Assembly: GCA_963807675.1 (NCBI GenBank)
Contig: CAWECP010000012.1
Coordinates: 496,001 to 560,000 of the forward strand
Direction of reading: 5' to 3'
DNA from: Bog-473 sp963807675
GTDB taxonomy: Bacteria; Actinomycetota; Acidimicrobiia; Acidimicrobiales; RAAP-2
DNA length: 64,000 nucleotides
A program made the translations under genes and the position numbers. Positions 8,217 through 17,807 of the stretch are shown here, piece after piece. A model generated the notes under the pieces. That model saw nothing but the letters and a program-made list of their open reading frames with translations, was not told the DNA's origin and ran no database searches. Position 1 is the stretch's first letter, and each line of letters opens with the position of its first letter.

Positions 8217-8576
8217 GTGGAACAAGGACGGCCCATCTCGTATGAGGCGCTCGAAGTTGGGACTCCGGTCCTCACCTCTTCGGGCACGGAGTTCGGCAAG
8301 GTAGAACACGTGCTCCAGGTTCCGGAGCTGGATCTTTTCGACGGAATCGCCGTCAAATCGCACCACCACGGTCTGCGATTCGTCGATCGTGACCAAATTG
8401 AGGACATCACAACGGCAGCCGTTCGATGCACGATTTCCGACGACGAGGTCGACTCGCTTCCCGCTCCTAACGGGCCTCTGGTCCTGCATCCGGACACCGC
8501 TCACGACGAAGGTCCGTCCCTCACGGCTCGGTGGGGTCGGCTGTTTGGCCGGGAGCACTGGAAAGAACTCGAATAA
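8217..8576 (+). CDS. PRC-barrel-like / DUF2171-type protein
   Basis: This is a 119-residue soluble protein. The GTG start is supported by AAAGGAGG 5 bp upstream. The first 70 residues have the PRC-barrel pattern of a small beta barrel: LEVGTPVLTSSGTEFGKVEHV, DLFDGIAVKS, then RFVDRDQIEDITTAAVRCTI. Such domains occur in RNA-processing, photosynthetic and stress proteins; no specific role can be given. The C-terminal 40 residues look unstructured. Confidence 0.65.
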   Translation: MEQGRPISYEALEVGTPVLTSSGTEFGKVEHVLQVPELDLFDGIAVKSHHHGLRFVDRDQIEDITTAAVRCTISDDEVDSLPAPNGPLVLHPDTAHDEGPSLTARWGRLFGREHWKELE

Positions 8577-8630
8577 CGGCTGCCATGTGACAATCGAAGT
8601 TCGGCCAACGGGTCTGCCTACGATGACCCC

Positions 8631-9789
8631 ATGGCGCCGGCCGGTGAGCCCCCGACACCGGACCCCGTCTGGGTCGGTGACATCCAAATACGCATGCTCG
8701 CCGCCGCCGAATCGGCCCGCCTCGGCGATGCCGTCCGGGCGGTCTACGGTGAGACCTATCCCGTTCTGTGGGCCTACGACGCCGATGAGGTGGCGCGGCG
8801 GATCTCGGCCGGCCTCCTGATCTCCGCCATCGCCGAGACGACCGACGGTGAGCTGCTGTGCCATTCCGGCCTCTCGCTCGCTGCCCCAGAGGATGTCGTC
8901 GGTCACGCCGGCCAAGCGCTGACGCTGCCAGCCGCCCGAGGGCGGCACATCTTCACGACGGTCAAGCGATATCTGATCGAGTGGGCGGCGACGCGCGGAC
9001 TCGTCGGCATGTACAGCGAAGCCACCGCCGCCCATCCCTACAGCCAGCGCGCCCTGCTCGACCTCGGCGGGCACGAGACAGGGTTCCTGCTCGGCTTCAT
9101 TCCCGAGTCAGTCGACAACAGCGTGTCGGCTCCGAGTCCCGGTCGGCAGTCGGCCGCTCTGTTCTTCCTCCGCCTCCGGCCCGGCAAAGAGCGGAAGCTC
9201 TACGCACCGACCCGTCATCGGGAGATCGTGGCGGACACGATCGAGATCTGTGACTTTCGGGCCCAACTCGCCGAGGCCCCGGTTCGAAGCGATCTGCCCC
9301 CAAGCTCGCAGCTCCGCGTCGAGACTCGACCCGGTGACAACGTCGCCGTCCTGACCGTGAGCCAGGCGGGAAGCGACCTGACGGCCCGGGTCGACGCAGA
9401 GCGCTCTCGCCTGTTCTCCGATGGGCGTCGACGCCCTCTACGTGGACCTCCCGCTGGACCAACCCGAGTCGGCCCACGTGAGCGAATCACTCGAGGAGCT
9501 CAGGCTGTCCTACTCGGGGATCTTTCCCAACAGCCAGGCGGCCGGGGACGTCCTCCGACTGCAATGTCTACGCAGGGCCACTGCGTTGAGCCACGACGTG
9601 GTGGTGGCATCTCCCCACGGCACCGCGCTGCTCGAGTACGTCGTCGCGGACATGGAGACGGCCGGCCAACCCGTGGTGCGGACCCATGTCCATCCGCCAG
9701 GAGTGGCGGGCGCGGGTCTCACCCGGCACGAGCATCCCGCTGGTGGCGGTGCCATAGGCGGTCCTCACCGGTTTCCGGAGGCCTGGTAA
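8631..9789 (+). pseudogene. GNAT-type acetyltransferase-like protein, one frameshift
   Basis: The first 260 residues carry a GNAT-like core: RLGDAVRAVYGETYPVLWAY, LTLPAARGRHIFTTVKRYLI and the acyl-CoA-loop-like YSEATAAHPYSQRALLDLGG, ending in GFLLGFIPESV. At about 9420 the frame changes. Removing one G from GATGGGCGTC joins it to GVDALYVDLPLDQPESAHVS and onward, which completes a second domain. A single extra base is therefore the likely error or mutation. The exact C-terminus after about 9660 is uncertain. The substrate is unknown. Confidence 0.6.
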
Positions 9790-9860
9790 TCCCACGCTAT
9801 CAATCCCGACGATCTTCGCGCGACGAACGCCTCGCCACCGCCCGTGCGAGAGCAGAGCGT

Positions 9861-10481
9861 TTATGCGATGTATTCGCCTCCCTGCTGTTGGTCGCTCGTT
9901 GCATTTTGTTTGAGTGCCTGCCGAGTTGTGACAACGACGGCGAGCAGCCACAGAGCAGGCGCGGCGGCCGCGCAACGCTCGGCGATCCCCAGCAGGGGGC
10001 CACGGCTTTCGATTGCATACCACGTCGCAAGACCAAGCAAGACTCCTGCCGCTGCGATGCTCGGAGCACGCGTCAACAGGAGCGCAGGGTGTCGCCGATG
10101 CCAAGCGAAGGCCGGCCATGTACAGCAGGTCAACGCCGCTGCGATGACGGCGAGCTCGTGCGGGACTGAATACCCACGATACGGCTGCCGGAAGAGAGCG
10201 ATCAACAGCACCGCCACACCTCCTCCACCGAGCAGGACGCGGCCCACACGTGCTGCGGGCTGCAGTCCGACCCCGGCGAGCAGATAGCAGAGGCCCACCC
10301 CGGCGATGGCTGACGTCATCACCCACCAGTCAGTCGCTCCATGCCCGGCAAGTTCGCTGATGGTGTCGCGAACCGGGCTGTACGAAGCTGGCTGAACCGC
10401 TGTGGCGATGAAAAAGCCGCCGATGAGCAGCGCCGGAGCCGCGCCGGCCGCCGCCACCACCCACCAGGGGATCGCCTTCAC
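9861..10481 (-). CDS. DUF998-family integral membrane protein
   Basis: This encodes 206 residues with about six hydrophobic segments. The N-terminal helix is followed by the family pattern ATAVQPASYSPVRDTISELA, where the short loop after TM1 (SPVRDTISELAGHG) is conserved in DUF998 proteins. Further helices include AIAGVGLCYLLAGVGL and VLLGGGGVAVLLIALF. The function of the family is unknown. It is monocistronic and convergent with the preceding GNAT-like gene. Confidence 0.75.
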   Translation of the reverse strand: MKAIPWWVVAAAGAAPALLIGGFFIATAVQPASYSPVRDTISELAGHGATDWWVMTSAIAGVGLCYLLAGVGLQPAARVGRVLLGGGGVAVLLIALFRQPYRGYSVPHELAVIAAALTCCTWPAFAWHRRHPALLLTRAPSIAAAGVLLGLATWYAIESRGPLLGIAERCAAAAPALWLLAVVVTTRQALKQNATSDQQQGGEYIA

Positions 10482-10770
10482 TGCCGGATCCTACGTGCGG
10501 AAATGCCTTGCGGACGCGGCGGCGTATTGGGACGGGTCGCAACTGAATCCGCGTGCGCTGCAAGAGCGGCTCCGTCCGGTCTGGATCGGGCGAGTGCGAT
10601 CTAGAAATGCCGAGGCGTCGATGACCGGACGCGACAAGGTCCAAAATCCAGCCAGTTGTGCCCGACAGGGCCGCCAGTATCATCGGCTCCTCGCGTCCAG
10701 TACCTGGCAGGGGAGGCCCTACCGGCTCGACCCTCCACAGGTACCATCTCCGAAAGAACGGGTGTAGCCG

Positions 10771-12126
10771 ATGTCGTCAAGCGAGCACGTGTCGCAGGGT
10801 CCACGCCCGAGCCCACCCCAGATCGCGCCGGCTGACGGCCAGCTCGCCGTGTTCTGCGTGGGGCTCGGCGCCGTCGGGACCACGCTGATCGCGGGCGTCG
10901 AGTCGATCAGGGGCGGTTCGGGCCAGCCGATCGGATCCCTCTCCCAGTTCGGGACGGTCCGCCTGGGCCGCCGTGACGAGCAGCGGGTCACCCGGATCGG
11001 CGACCTGGTCCCCTTGGCCTCCCTCCACCAGCTCGACTTCTGCGCGTGGGACCCGTTCCCCGACGACGCCTTCGTCGCCGCCAGCCGGGCTGGGGTCCTG
11101 GACCAGCCGTCGATCGAGCGCGTCGGTGCGTACCTGCGCACGATCCGACCCCTCCCAGCCGTGTTCGACCCGGCCTACGTCTCCCAGGTGCACGGAGACA
11201 ACACGCGCCCCGAGGCCACCCATCGCCAACGGGTCGAGGCGATCCGGTCCGACATCGTGACCTTCATGGAGACCAAGGGCTCGGCTCGAGGCGTCATGGT
11301 CTGGTGCGGGTCGACCGAGGCACTGCTCCCCGATCACGAGGCATACCACAGCCTCGAGGCCTTCGAGGCTGCGCTCGACCGGAACGACCGGGCCATCGCC
11401 CCGAGCATGCTCTACGCCTACGCCGCCCTCGGGCTGGGTATCCCGTACATCAACTGCTCGCCGAACCTGTCCATCGACACGCCGGCGCTCACCCGGTACG
11501 CCGCCGAGCACTCGGCCGCCATCGCCGGCAAGGACCTCAAGACCGGTCAGACCATGGTGAAGACGGTCCTGGCCCCCATGATCAAGGCCCGGCTGCTTGG
11601 GCTCTCGGGGTGGTACTCCACCAACATCCTCGGGAACCGGGACGGAGAGGTCCTCCAGGACCCCCACAGCTTCCGGGCCAAGGAGCAGTCCAAGCTCGGC
11701 GTGCTGGAGGGCATCATGCAGCCCGAGCTCTACCCCGAGCTCTACGGCGACATCGAGCACCAGGTCTCGATCAACTACTACCCGCCGCGGGGTGACAACA
11801 AGGAAGGATGGGACAACATCGACATCTTCGGGTGGCTCGGCTATCCGATGCAGCTCAAGGTCAACTTCCTCTGCCGAGACTCGATTTTGGCGGCGCCACT
11901 CGTCCTCGACCTGCTGCTCTTCGCCGACCTGGCACAGCGGGCCGGGATGCGCGGTATCCAGGAGTGGCTGTCCTTCTACTTCAAATCGCCGCAGTGCGCC
12001 CCCGGCGTGTACCCCGAGCATGACCTCTTCATCCAGCTGACGAAGCTCAAGAACACCCTGCGCTTCCTGGCCGGCGAGGAACCCATCACCCACCTCGGGC
12101 TCGAGTACTACGACTACTTCTCCTGA
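10771..12126 (+). CDS. ino1: Inositol-3-phosphate synthase
   Basis: The 451-residue enzyme converts glucose 6-phosphate to 1D-myo-inositol 3-phosphate with NAD, the first step toward phosphatidylinositol lipids and mycothiol. The NAD-binding GLGAVGTTLIAGVE lies at about residue 31. YINCSPNLSID and the signature GKDLKTGQTMVKTVLAPM lie mid-protein, followed by GWYSTNILGNRDGEVL and the catalytic-domain stretch NKEGWDNIDIFGWLG. The C-terminal half is conserved to the end (LGLEYYDYF). It is monocistronic, with a short palindrome just after the stop. Confidence 0.93.
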   Translation: MSSSEHVSQGPRPSPPQIAPADGQLAVFCVGLGAVGTTLIAGVESIRGGSGQPIGSLSQFGTVRLGRRDEQRVTRIGDLVPLASLHQLDFCAWDPFPDDAFVAASRAGVLDQPSIERVGAYLRTIRPLPAVFDPAYVSQVHGDNTRPEATHRQRVEAIRSDIVTFMETKGSARGVMVWCGSTEALLPDHEAYHSLEAFEAALDRNDRAIAPSMLYAYAALGLGIPYINCSPNLSIDTPALTRYAAEHSAAIAGKDLKTGQTMVKTVLAPMIKARLLGLSGWYSTNILGNRDGEVLQDPHSFRAKEQSKLGVLEGIMQPELYPELYGDIEHQVSINYYPPRGDNKEGWDNIDIFGWLGYPMQLKVNFLCRDSILAAPLVLDLLLFADLAQRAGMRGIQEWLSFYFKSPQCAPGVYPEHDLFIQLTKLKNTLRFLAGEEPITHLGLEYYDYFS

Positions 12127-12173
12127 ATCGGTTCCGCGACTTCGCTCCGCTAACTGCGCGAAGAGACTTGAAT

Positions 12174-12185
12174 GCCCCCGGGGGC
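12174..12185. terminator. GC palindrome after ino1, weak terminator candidate
   Basis: GCCCCCGGGGGC is a perfect 12-bp palindrome 48 bp after the ino1 stop, in the space between convergent ino1 and DUF523 genes. There is no T-run, so it is only a candidate for a shared terminator. Confidence 0.25.
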
Positions 12186-12312
12186 GTCGAAGAGGAGATC
12201 GTCTTTTCCAGCTCGTGTGACTCGAACCAGTCGACGGTTCTCGATCAGGTGCTCACCCAGTACAACAACCCGAAAGTCCTCCTTGGGTGGCACGTCGTCC
12301 CGGCCAAACGGG

Positions 12313-12978
12313 TCAACTCCACCCATGGAGAGGGGATGACTCGGGTCGTCGAAACGTGTCGATGTACCACTTCGTTTGGTGGTGATCCCGACTACTCGGA
12401 TTGAGCGTGTGTGTCGGGTCGAGCTTGCTGAGCAGTAGATCGAGAGTCCGGTGATCTCGCTGGCTCAGGACGTTGATCCCATTCCTGATGAGAAGGGCGG
12501 CACAGACCCCTTGACCTGGTTGATAGGTGCCTCGCGAACGGTATCCGTCGTAGATCACCTGCGAACCACAGGCAGCACTGATGTCCATGAGGAGGGCGAG
12601 TCGTACGCCATTGTCCTGCGCAAGTGTCAACATCTCTTTGGCGGCGGCCAGCATTCCGTCGGTCCAGTCCTCGCCACGCTCACTCAAGACTCGAGCCGTG
12701 CCATCGAGCACATCGAATCCGTTGCCTCCATGGATGTCCGGTGTCTGTCGCGGCGTGCCGAATGCAAAGTCCTCGGGGCAAAACCCCACGACATGAAGAT
12801 TGGGGAGTCGGACCAGTCGGTCTGTGTGTGGGAAGGGAGCTCCGTACGATGATCCGTCGACTCCACATGGTCGGCCCAGGAGACACCCACTCACCAGAAG
12901 GCCGAGGGGACTCTCCTTGGTGAACTGTGGCCACGACGCGATTTCGTCTGCGCTCGGGAGATGTGTCGGGCTAACCAT
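12313..12978 (-). CDS. DUF523-family protein
   Basis: This is a 221-residue soluble protein. The family signature near the N-terminus, VSGCLLGRPCGVDGSSYG, is followed by VGFCPEDFAFGTPRQTPDIH, and the middle holds LLMDISAACGSQVIYDGYR (conserved SxxCG) with CAALLIRNGINVLS after it. Several cysteines are in conserved places, which suggests a metal or cofactor site, but the biochemical role of the family is unknown. Confidence 0.8.
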   Translation of the reverse strand: MVSPTHLPSADEIASWPQFTKESPLGLLVSGCLLGRPCGVDGSSYGAPFPHTDRLVRLPNLHVVGFCPEDFAFGTPRQTPDIHGGNGFDVLDGTARVLSERGEDWTDGMLAAAKEMLTLAQDNGVRLALLMDISAACGSQVIYDGYRSRGTYQPGQGVCAALLIRNGINVLSQRDHRTLDLLLSKLDPTHTLNPSSRDHHQTKWYIDTFRRPESSPLHGWS

Positions 12979-13112
12979 GAGCCAATTGTGGCAAGGCCAT
13001 TGATGTCACGAAGAAACCCCGAGGCCGGCAATGTTTGGGACCTGCCCAGCCCCGAGGTGCGAGTCGGGGCGCCTCTACCCGGGAACTGGGCAGTCCCGCT
13101 CACGGACTGATC

Positions 13113-14815
13113 TCAATCGAGAGAGCCACGCGAAGAGGTCCGGCAGCCGGTGACTCTTCTACAGGCTCTCCCAGCCTGGGCTGGCCACCGGCGTCGGCAC
13201 GGGGGACTCGTCAACCGTCCCCGTCCACCTCGCTCGCCTTGCGGTTGTTGACCGTCGGGCCGATGCGTGGCGACGAACGTCGTCGTGCGCAGAGGGATCT
13301 CCTTGATGAGCCAGCTCAGGATGAAGCCGAGGACGACAAAGGGCACGGCGACCAAGAAGGCCGTCTCGACCGAGTGACTGAAGGCACTGACGACAAAGGT
13401 GCGCTGGGCGGCGGGAAGATGGTCGATCTGGGCAGGGTTGGCCGTCACGTTCGAGCCGCTGACCAACTTCAGCTCGGCCGACGTGGCGTGCAGTTTGAGT
13501 TGTGAGATCAGGCGGTTGGCGAAGACGGCACCGAGGACGGCCACCCCGAAGGCGCCCCCGATGGTCCGGAAGAACGTCGCAGTTGCCGTGGCCACTCCCA
13601 GCGCGGAGTACGGCACCGCGTTCTGCACGGCGACGACCAGCACCTGCATGCACCAGGCCTATGCCGAGCCCGGTGATGAACATGAAGACCGCCACTTCCC
13701 CGTAGGGGGTATGCGGTCCAAGCTGGGTGAGCGAGAGCAGGCCGAAGGAGAGGACGGCCGTGCCCACGATCGGGAACACCTTGTAGCGCCCGGTGCGGGT
13801 CACGATGCGCCCGCTCGAGATGAAGGTGATCAGCATCCCGCCGATCATGGGCAGGAGCTCGAGGCCCGAAAGGGTCGGCGAGGCTCCGTGGACGATCTGG
13901 AGATACAGGGGCAGGTAGATGATGGCCCCGAACATGGAGAAGCCGATGATGAACCCGACGGCCGAGGTGGCGGTAAAGGTCCGGTTCTTGAAGAGCCAGA
14001 GCGGGATGATGGGCTCGGAGGCCCTGGTCTCGATGAAGCAGAAGATGCACAGCGACGCCAGGGCGACGAGTCCCGTGCCGATGATGACGGGCGAACCCCA
14101 GGCATATTCGGAGCCGGCCCAGGTGGTGAGCAAGATGATGCAGGTGACGCCGACGGAGAGGAAGGCGGTTCCGGCCCAGTCGATCTTGTGCGGTACCCGC
14201 TTGACCGGGAGGTGGAGCACGGCGGCCACGACGAAGAGGGCGACGATGCCGAGCGGCAGGTTGATGTAGAAGATCCAGCGCCATGACAGGTGCTCGGTGA
14301 AGAAGCCGCCGAGCAGCGGACCCGCCACGTTGGTGACGCCGAAGACGACGCCGAAGTAGCCCATGTACTTGCCCCGCTGCCGGGCCGACACGACGTCGCC
14401 CATGATGGCCTGGGCCCCGACCATCAGCCCGCCGGCCCCGATCCCCTGGATCGCCCGGAAAGCCGATGAGTTCGGCCATGGACTGGGACAGCCCGGACAG
14501 CACGGAGCCGACCAGGAAGATCACGATGGCCAGCTGGAAGAGCGCCTTGCGGCCGTAGAGGTCGCCCAGCTTTCCCCACAGCGGCGTGGAGATGCAGGTG
14601 GTCAGGAGGTAGGCCGTCACCACCCACGACAGGTGGTTGAGCCCGTGCAGGTCGCCGGCGATGGTGGGGAGTGCCGTCGCCACAATGGTCTGGTCGAGGG
14701 CGGCCAGGGCCATCCCCATCATGAGGGCGCCGAGGATCACCAGGATCCGGCGGTGCTCGGCGCCGGCGGCCTCTTCGTCGACTTCATCGACCGGGGCCGT
14801 CGCCAGCTCAGTCAC
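13113..14815 (-). pseudogene. DHA2-type MFS drug efflux transporter, two frameshifts
   Basis: The GTG start at 14815 begins an EmrB/QacA-type 14-helix proton antiporter: ALDQTIVATALPTIAGDL (motif D1), WGKLGDLYGRKALF (motif A), then GPLLGGFFTEHLSWRWIFYI (motif C). The frame changes near 14467 (an extra T in GGCTTTCCG restores GFRAIQGIGAGGLM) and again near 13652 (an extra G in CTGGTGC). Both are single-base insertions, and all three pieces are well conserved. The start overlaps the end of a marR-type gene by 8 bp, so this is a regulator-pump operon. The protein may be intact in the organism. Confidence 0.8.
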
Positions 14816-15311
14816 GGGCGTCGTCCAGGTCTCGTTCGAGGTCCTCCGCGAAACGACTGAGCAGGTCGGCCAAGGCGGACAGGTCGTCGTCGTCCCAATC
14901 CCGCAAGAGCTGCTCGAGCCAGGCCCGGCGGGCCCGCCGCACCCGTTCGATGGTCCGGCGACCGGCCGGGGTGAGGCGGATCCTCGAGGCTCGGCGGTCG
15001 TCGGGGTCGGTCTGGCGAACGACCATCCCGTCGCGCTCGAGCTGCTGGACCTTGCGGGTCACCGTCGGGGTGTCGACTCCCAGTATCTCGGCGAGGTCGG
15101 TGACTCGGAGCGAGTCGCCCTTGGCCGAGAGCTTGAAAAGCAGGGTGGCTCCGGCCCGGTCGAGCCGGACCCCCGCCAATCGCAGGAGCCGCTCATGCAG
15201 GCGGACCTGGGTGATCGACCGGGCGACGGTCTGCAACGCCTCGTCGAACCGGTCGACGTGACGGGCCGCCGGGCCCGACTCGGCATCCGTCTCGATAGTT
15301 GCTTTCAGCAC
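14808..15311 (-). CDS. MarR-family transcriptional regulator
   Basis: The 167-residue product uses a GTG start at 15311, chosen because the longer upstream frame has no family similarity. The winged helix is clear: LLFKLSAKGDSLRVTDLAEI, then GVDTPTVTRKVQQLERDGMV and RQTDPDDRRASRIRLTPAGR (wing). It probably represses itself and the overlapping efflux gene and is released by a small phenolic or drug-like ligand. An AT-rich patch (AATATTTATG) just before the start is unusual in this GC-rich region and may be part of the promoter or operator. Confidence 0.85.
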   Translation of the reverse strand: MLKATIETDAESGPAARHVDRFDEALQTVARSITQVRLHERLLRLAGVRLDRAGATLLFKLSAKGDSLRVTDLAEILGVDTPTVTRKVQQLERDGMVVRQTDPDDRRASRIRLTPAGRRTIERVRRARRAWLEQLLRDWDDDDLSALADLLSRFAEDLERDLDDARD

Positions 15312-15731
15312 ATAAATATTGTACCAGCCGCACTCGGCACCACTTCCAACGGCCCTGACGCCGACGCCTGCGCAGCCCTCCGTCGAGCAGCCGAACCATC
15401 CGCTGCGCCCCATTGGTCGGATGGAGGGTCGTCGACTCGTCCGGATGCGGCGCAGCAAGCTCCGGTGCTCCCCCGTGAGTCCCAGATGCGTAGCGGCCTC
15501 CGGTTGGGCACCCCCGCTCCGTCGGGGCGAGCATGCCACGATCCGTGTCCGCTACTTCGCGTCGGCGAGGACGGTACGCCGCAGGGGGTCCTACGCTCAC
15601 ATTTCTACTACTCGGCGTGCCGCGTCGGACCTGCGACCGGTTGACGCCCTGGAGCCTCCGCTCGTGAAAACTCCGTTAAGGACGTGAGTCCCGAGCTCGG
15701 ATACGCATCCGCCGTCCGCTTGAATGAGTAG
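15312..15731. other. Intergenic region, no gene seen
   Basis: About 420 bp lie between the divergent marR-type gene and a small membrane protein. Open frames here are low-complexity overlaps without family character. It must contain the marR promoter near 15320-15350 (AT-rich) and a promoter for the gene at 15732, which are not otherwise recognisable. Confidence 0.4.
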
Positions 15732-15962
15732 ATGTCCAGCGTCAGCGTCACCATTTATGGGGTTTGCGCCGTTTCGTTCATGATGGCCATGTACGCCTTG
15801 GAGAAGAGGGGCAGACAGTTCATCTTCCTCTTTGCCCTCGGATGCTTGCTCTCCAGCGCCTACGGATTCCTCTCTGGGGCGTGGCCGTTTGGGGTCGTCG
15901 AGGTGATCTGGTCTGGAATCGCTTTGCGTCGCTGGTACGGAGCCGCCGATATGGCTTCCTGA
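15732..15962 (+). CDS. Small two-helix membrane protein
   Basis: This encodes 76 residues with two predicted membrane helices, about 5-22 (TIYGVCAVSFMMAMYAL) and about 29-50 (FIFLFALGCLLSSAYGFLSG), separated by a short basic loop (EKRGRQ) and ending in FGVVEVIWSGIALRRWY. This layout recurs in small actinobacterial membrane proteins of unknown function. The codon pattern and hydrophobic periodicity support a real gene. Confidence 0.6.
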   Translation: MSSVSVTIYGVCAVSFMMAMYALEKRGRQFIFLFALGCLLSSAYGFLSGAWPFGVVEVIWSGIALRRWYGAADMAS

Positions 15963-16058
15963 TCATTGGCACACTGCCGCACTCAGGCCCACGGGACGAG
16001 CCGAACCAGCCGTCTGCCGACAGTGTGCGCCCGGCGACGTCCGAACCTGGCACGCGGG

Positions 16059-17099
16059 TCACGTTTCGGGGAGGTCTTCGAGCGGGACCATCCGGGCCGC
16101 CTCGGCCCGTCGGGAACGGTCGTCGTCCCGCCTTTTTGGTCGGGTCAGGATGATCTGCACCGACGCCACCACCAGGACCACGATGGTGACGATCCGCTCA
16201 CTCCTCCCAATCTCTCTGAAGACCGCATAAATCTGAATGCCGATCGCCAGGGCCTGCGCAAAGAGGGCAAGAGCGACCGCTCGCATCCCGATGACGGCCT
16301 CTGGGCCTTCGCGTCCGCGTTCGGTGCCCGAGCCCAGGCGGCGAGGGCGATCAGGACCGCGCCCGCCGTCCAGACGAATTCATAGCGGTCTCCAGACACG
16401 ACGGCCCGGGCCTCGGCCTCCTGCACCGCAAAGACGGCGTCGGCGACGGAGGTGCTGACGACGGCCAAGCCGATCAGGATCCACATGGTGTCGGGCCGCC
16501 AGCCAAGAAGCCCATAGACGCCGAGGACAGCCCCGATCAGCAGCACATCGAGAACCGGGTAGACGAACGCGACGAACGTGGCGAGCGCCCCCACCGTCTT
16601 GTGCTCTGCCGCGGGTTGGATCACGAGGGCGAACCCAGCCGCCAACACCAGCAGGGTGACGGCAATCCCATCCATCCAACGATGAAGCTCGAACTGAGGG
16701 ATGCGGACTCGGATCAGATACACCATGCCGACCGCGACCAGCGGGTACCAGGCCAACCAGAAAACGTCTGCGAACGTCGGATACGGAACGATCGGGTTTC
16801 CCGCCGTAGGCGATGCTCCAAGCGACGCTGCCGACAAACCAAAGTAACAGTGCGATTCCGAATGCCATCCAGGCCCGTCGGGCAATCGGCTCGAATGCGG
16901 CACGACCCAGAACGAGTGCCGCACAGACGGCAAGGATTGCGTTGTGGACCCAGTTGTCGTAAAGCCAGTGTGGTCCTGCGACGCCGAAAAGATCATTGAC
17001 GGCTTCCAGCACCGTGAGCACGCGCCAGCACCAGCCACAAGAAGCTGAGAGGGACGGGTACGGAGAGGAGCTCTCCTTCCCGGTCGACGTGCCGCTCAT
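16059..17099 (-). pseudogene. Multi-helix membrane sensor module without GGDEF output, two frameshifts
   Basis: Assembling three frames gives an eight- to nine-helix protein. The N-terminal part (EAVNDLFGVAGPHWLYDNWV, then AILAVCAALVLGRAAFEPIA) runs into YPTFADVFWLAWYPLVAVGM after a +1 change near 16795, then into MRAVALALFAQALAIGIQIY after a -1 (or +2) change near 16290, ending in a charged tail at 16059. The helices and the PTFADVFWLAWYP loop match the N-terminal membrane half of many actinobacterial GGDEF/EAL proteins, but no GGDEF or EAL domain follows. The start near 17099 (MSGTSTG) is a guess. Confidence 0.6.
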
Positions 17100-17305
17100 C
17101 CGTCCCGCGTGAGCCCGCGCCAGCCAACCGATTGAGCGGCACCGCTCTACGAAAATGCCACATCCGTCGTCAGCCCTCGTCGGCTCTCTCTGAAGTCCCG
17201 GGAGCTTTCTAATCCAGTTTTCGAGGCGACCGTGTCCGTACTGCGCCAACCTCGCTGAGACCGGTGCAGAGGCCAGGAACGAAGACCTGATGAGCCGAAA
17301 GTCAC

Positions 17306-17325
17306 GCCCCCCCCCGGGGGGGGGC
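17306..17325. repeat. Perfect 20-bp palindrome G-C9-G9-C
   Basis: Nine C are followed directly by nine G with a G/C pair outside. It lies between the membrane-sensor gene and the VOC gene, both on the minus strand. As RNA it would fold to a hairpin. It may be a terminator, but homopolymer runs of this kind are also prone to assembly error. Confidence 0.5.
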
Positions 17326-17348
17326 TTGGGCGGCCCCGTGCCCGCTGA

Positions 17349-17807
17349 TCAGTCCTGTGTACGTCCCTCAATGTGCTGGAGCTCGATCCACAGCGGGATC
17401 AAGAACTTGATGTAGACGTTGGTGAGGGTGTGCTGGCCGTCGTTGTGCTGGGTCACCATGGTCCCGACGTCGGTGATCCGGACGCGGTCGTCCTTGCCCT
17501 GGTACACCTTGACCCGCTCCAGAATCTCCAACAACTCCTCCATGGAGGACACCTCCATCCCGAAGTGGTCCATGTTCGGAGTGACCATGTACTCGTCCTT
17601 CGCCGGCAGCAGGTAGAGGAACTGCCGCCAGGACCCGGTGAGGAGGATCAGGGGGTTGCCCTTCTCCGTGCTGTTGTCTCCCTCGGTCCATCCGAAGACC
17701 TCGGAGTAGAAGTCGAGGAGCGCGGCCCGGCCCTCCTCGTTCAGGACGTCGGCATCCACGCTGATCGCCACGTGGTTGATGCGGGGGGCCAATGAGGTCG
17801 GGCTCAT
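17349..17807 (-). CDS. VOC-family (glyoxalase-like) protein
   Basis: The 152-residue product holds a vicinal-oxygen-chelate fold: INHVAISVDADVLNEEGR with the first metal-ligand position, ALLDFYSEVFGWTEG, NMDHFGMEVSSMEELLEILE, and a C-terminal YIKFLIPLWIELQHIEG where the ligand Glu usually lies. These proteins bind a metal and act on diverse small substrates, unknown here. Its ATG overlaps the stop of the upstream dehydrogenase by 4 bp (ATGA), indicating translational coupling. Confidence 0.75.
   Translation of the reverse strand: MSPTSLAPRINHVAISVDADVLNEEGRAALLDFYSEVFGWTEGDNSTEKGNPLILLTGSWRQFLYLLPAKDEYMVTPNMDHFGMEVSSMEELLEILERVKVYQGKDDRVRITDVGTMVTQHNDGQHTLTNVYIKFLIPLWIELQHIEGRTQD

Noticed and set aside
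10777..12093. 438-codon minus-strand frame opposite ino1
   Set aside because: It is a shadow frame; the plus strand encodes an unambiguous inositol phosphate synthase.
12168..12404. 78-codon plus-strand frame between ino1 and DUF523
   Set aside because: It overlaps the 3' end of DUF523 and has no recognisable motif or ribosome-binding site.
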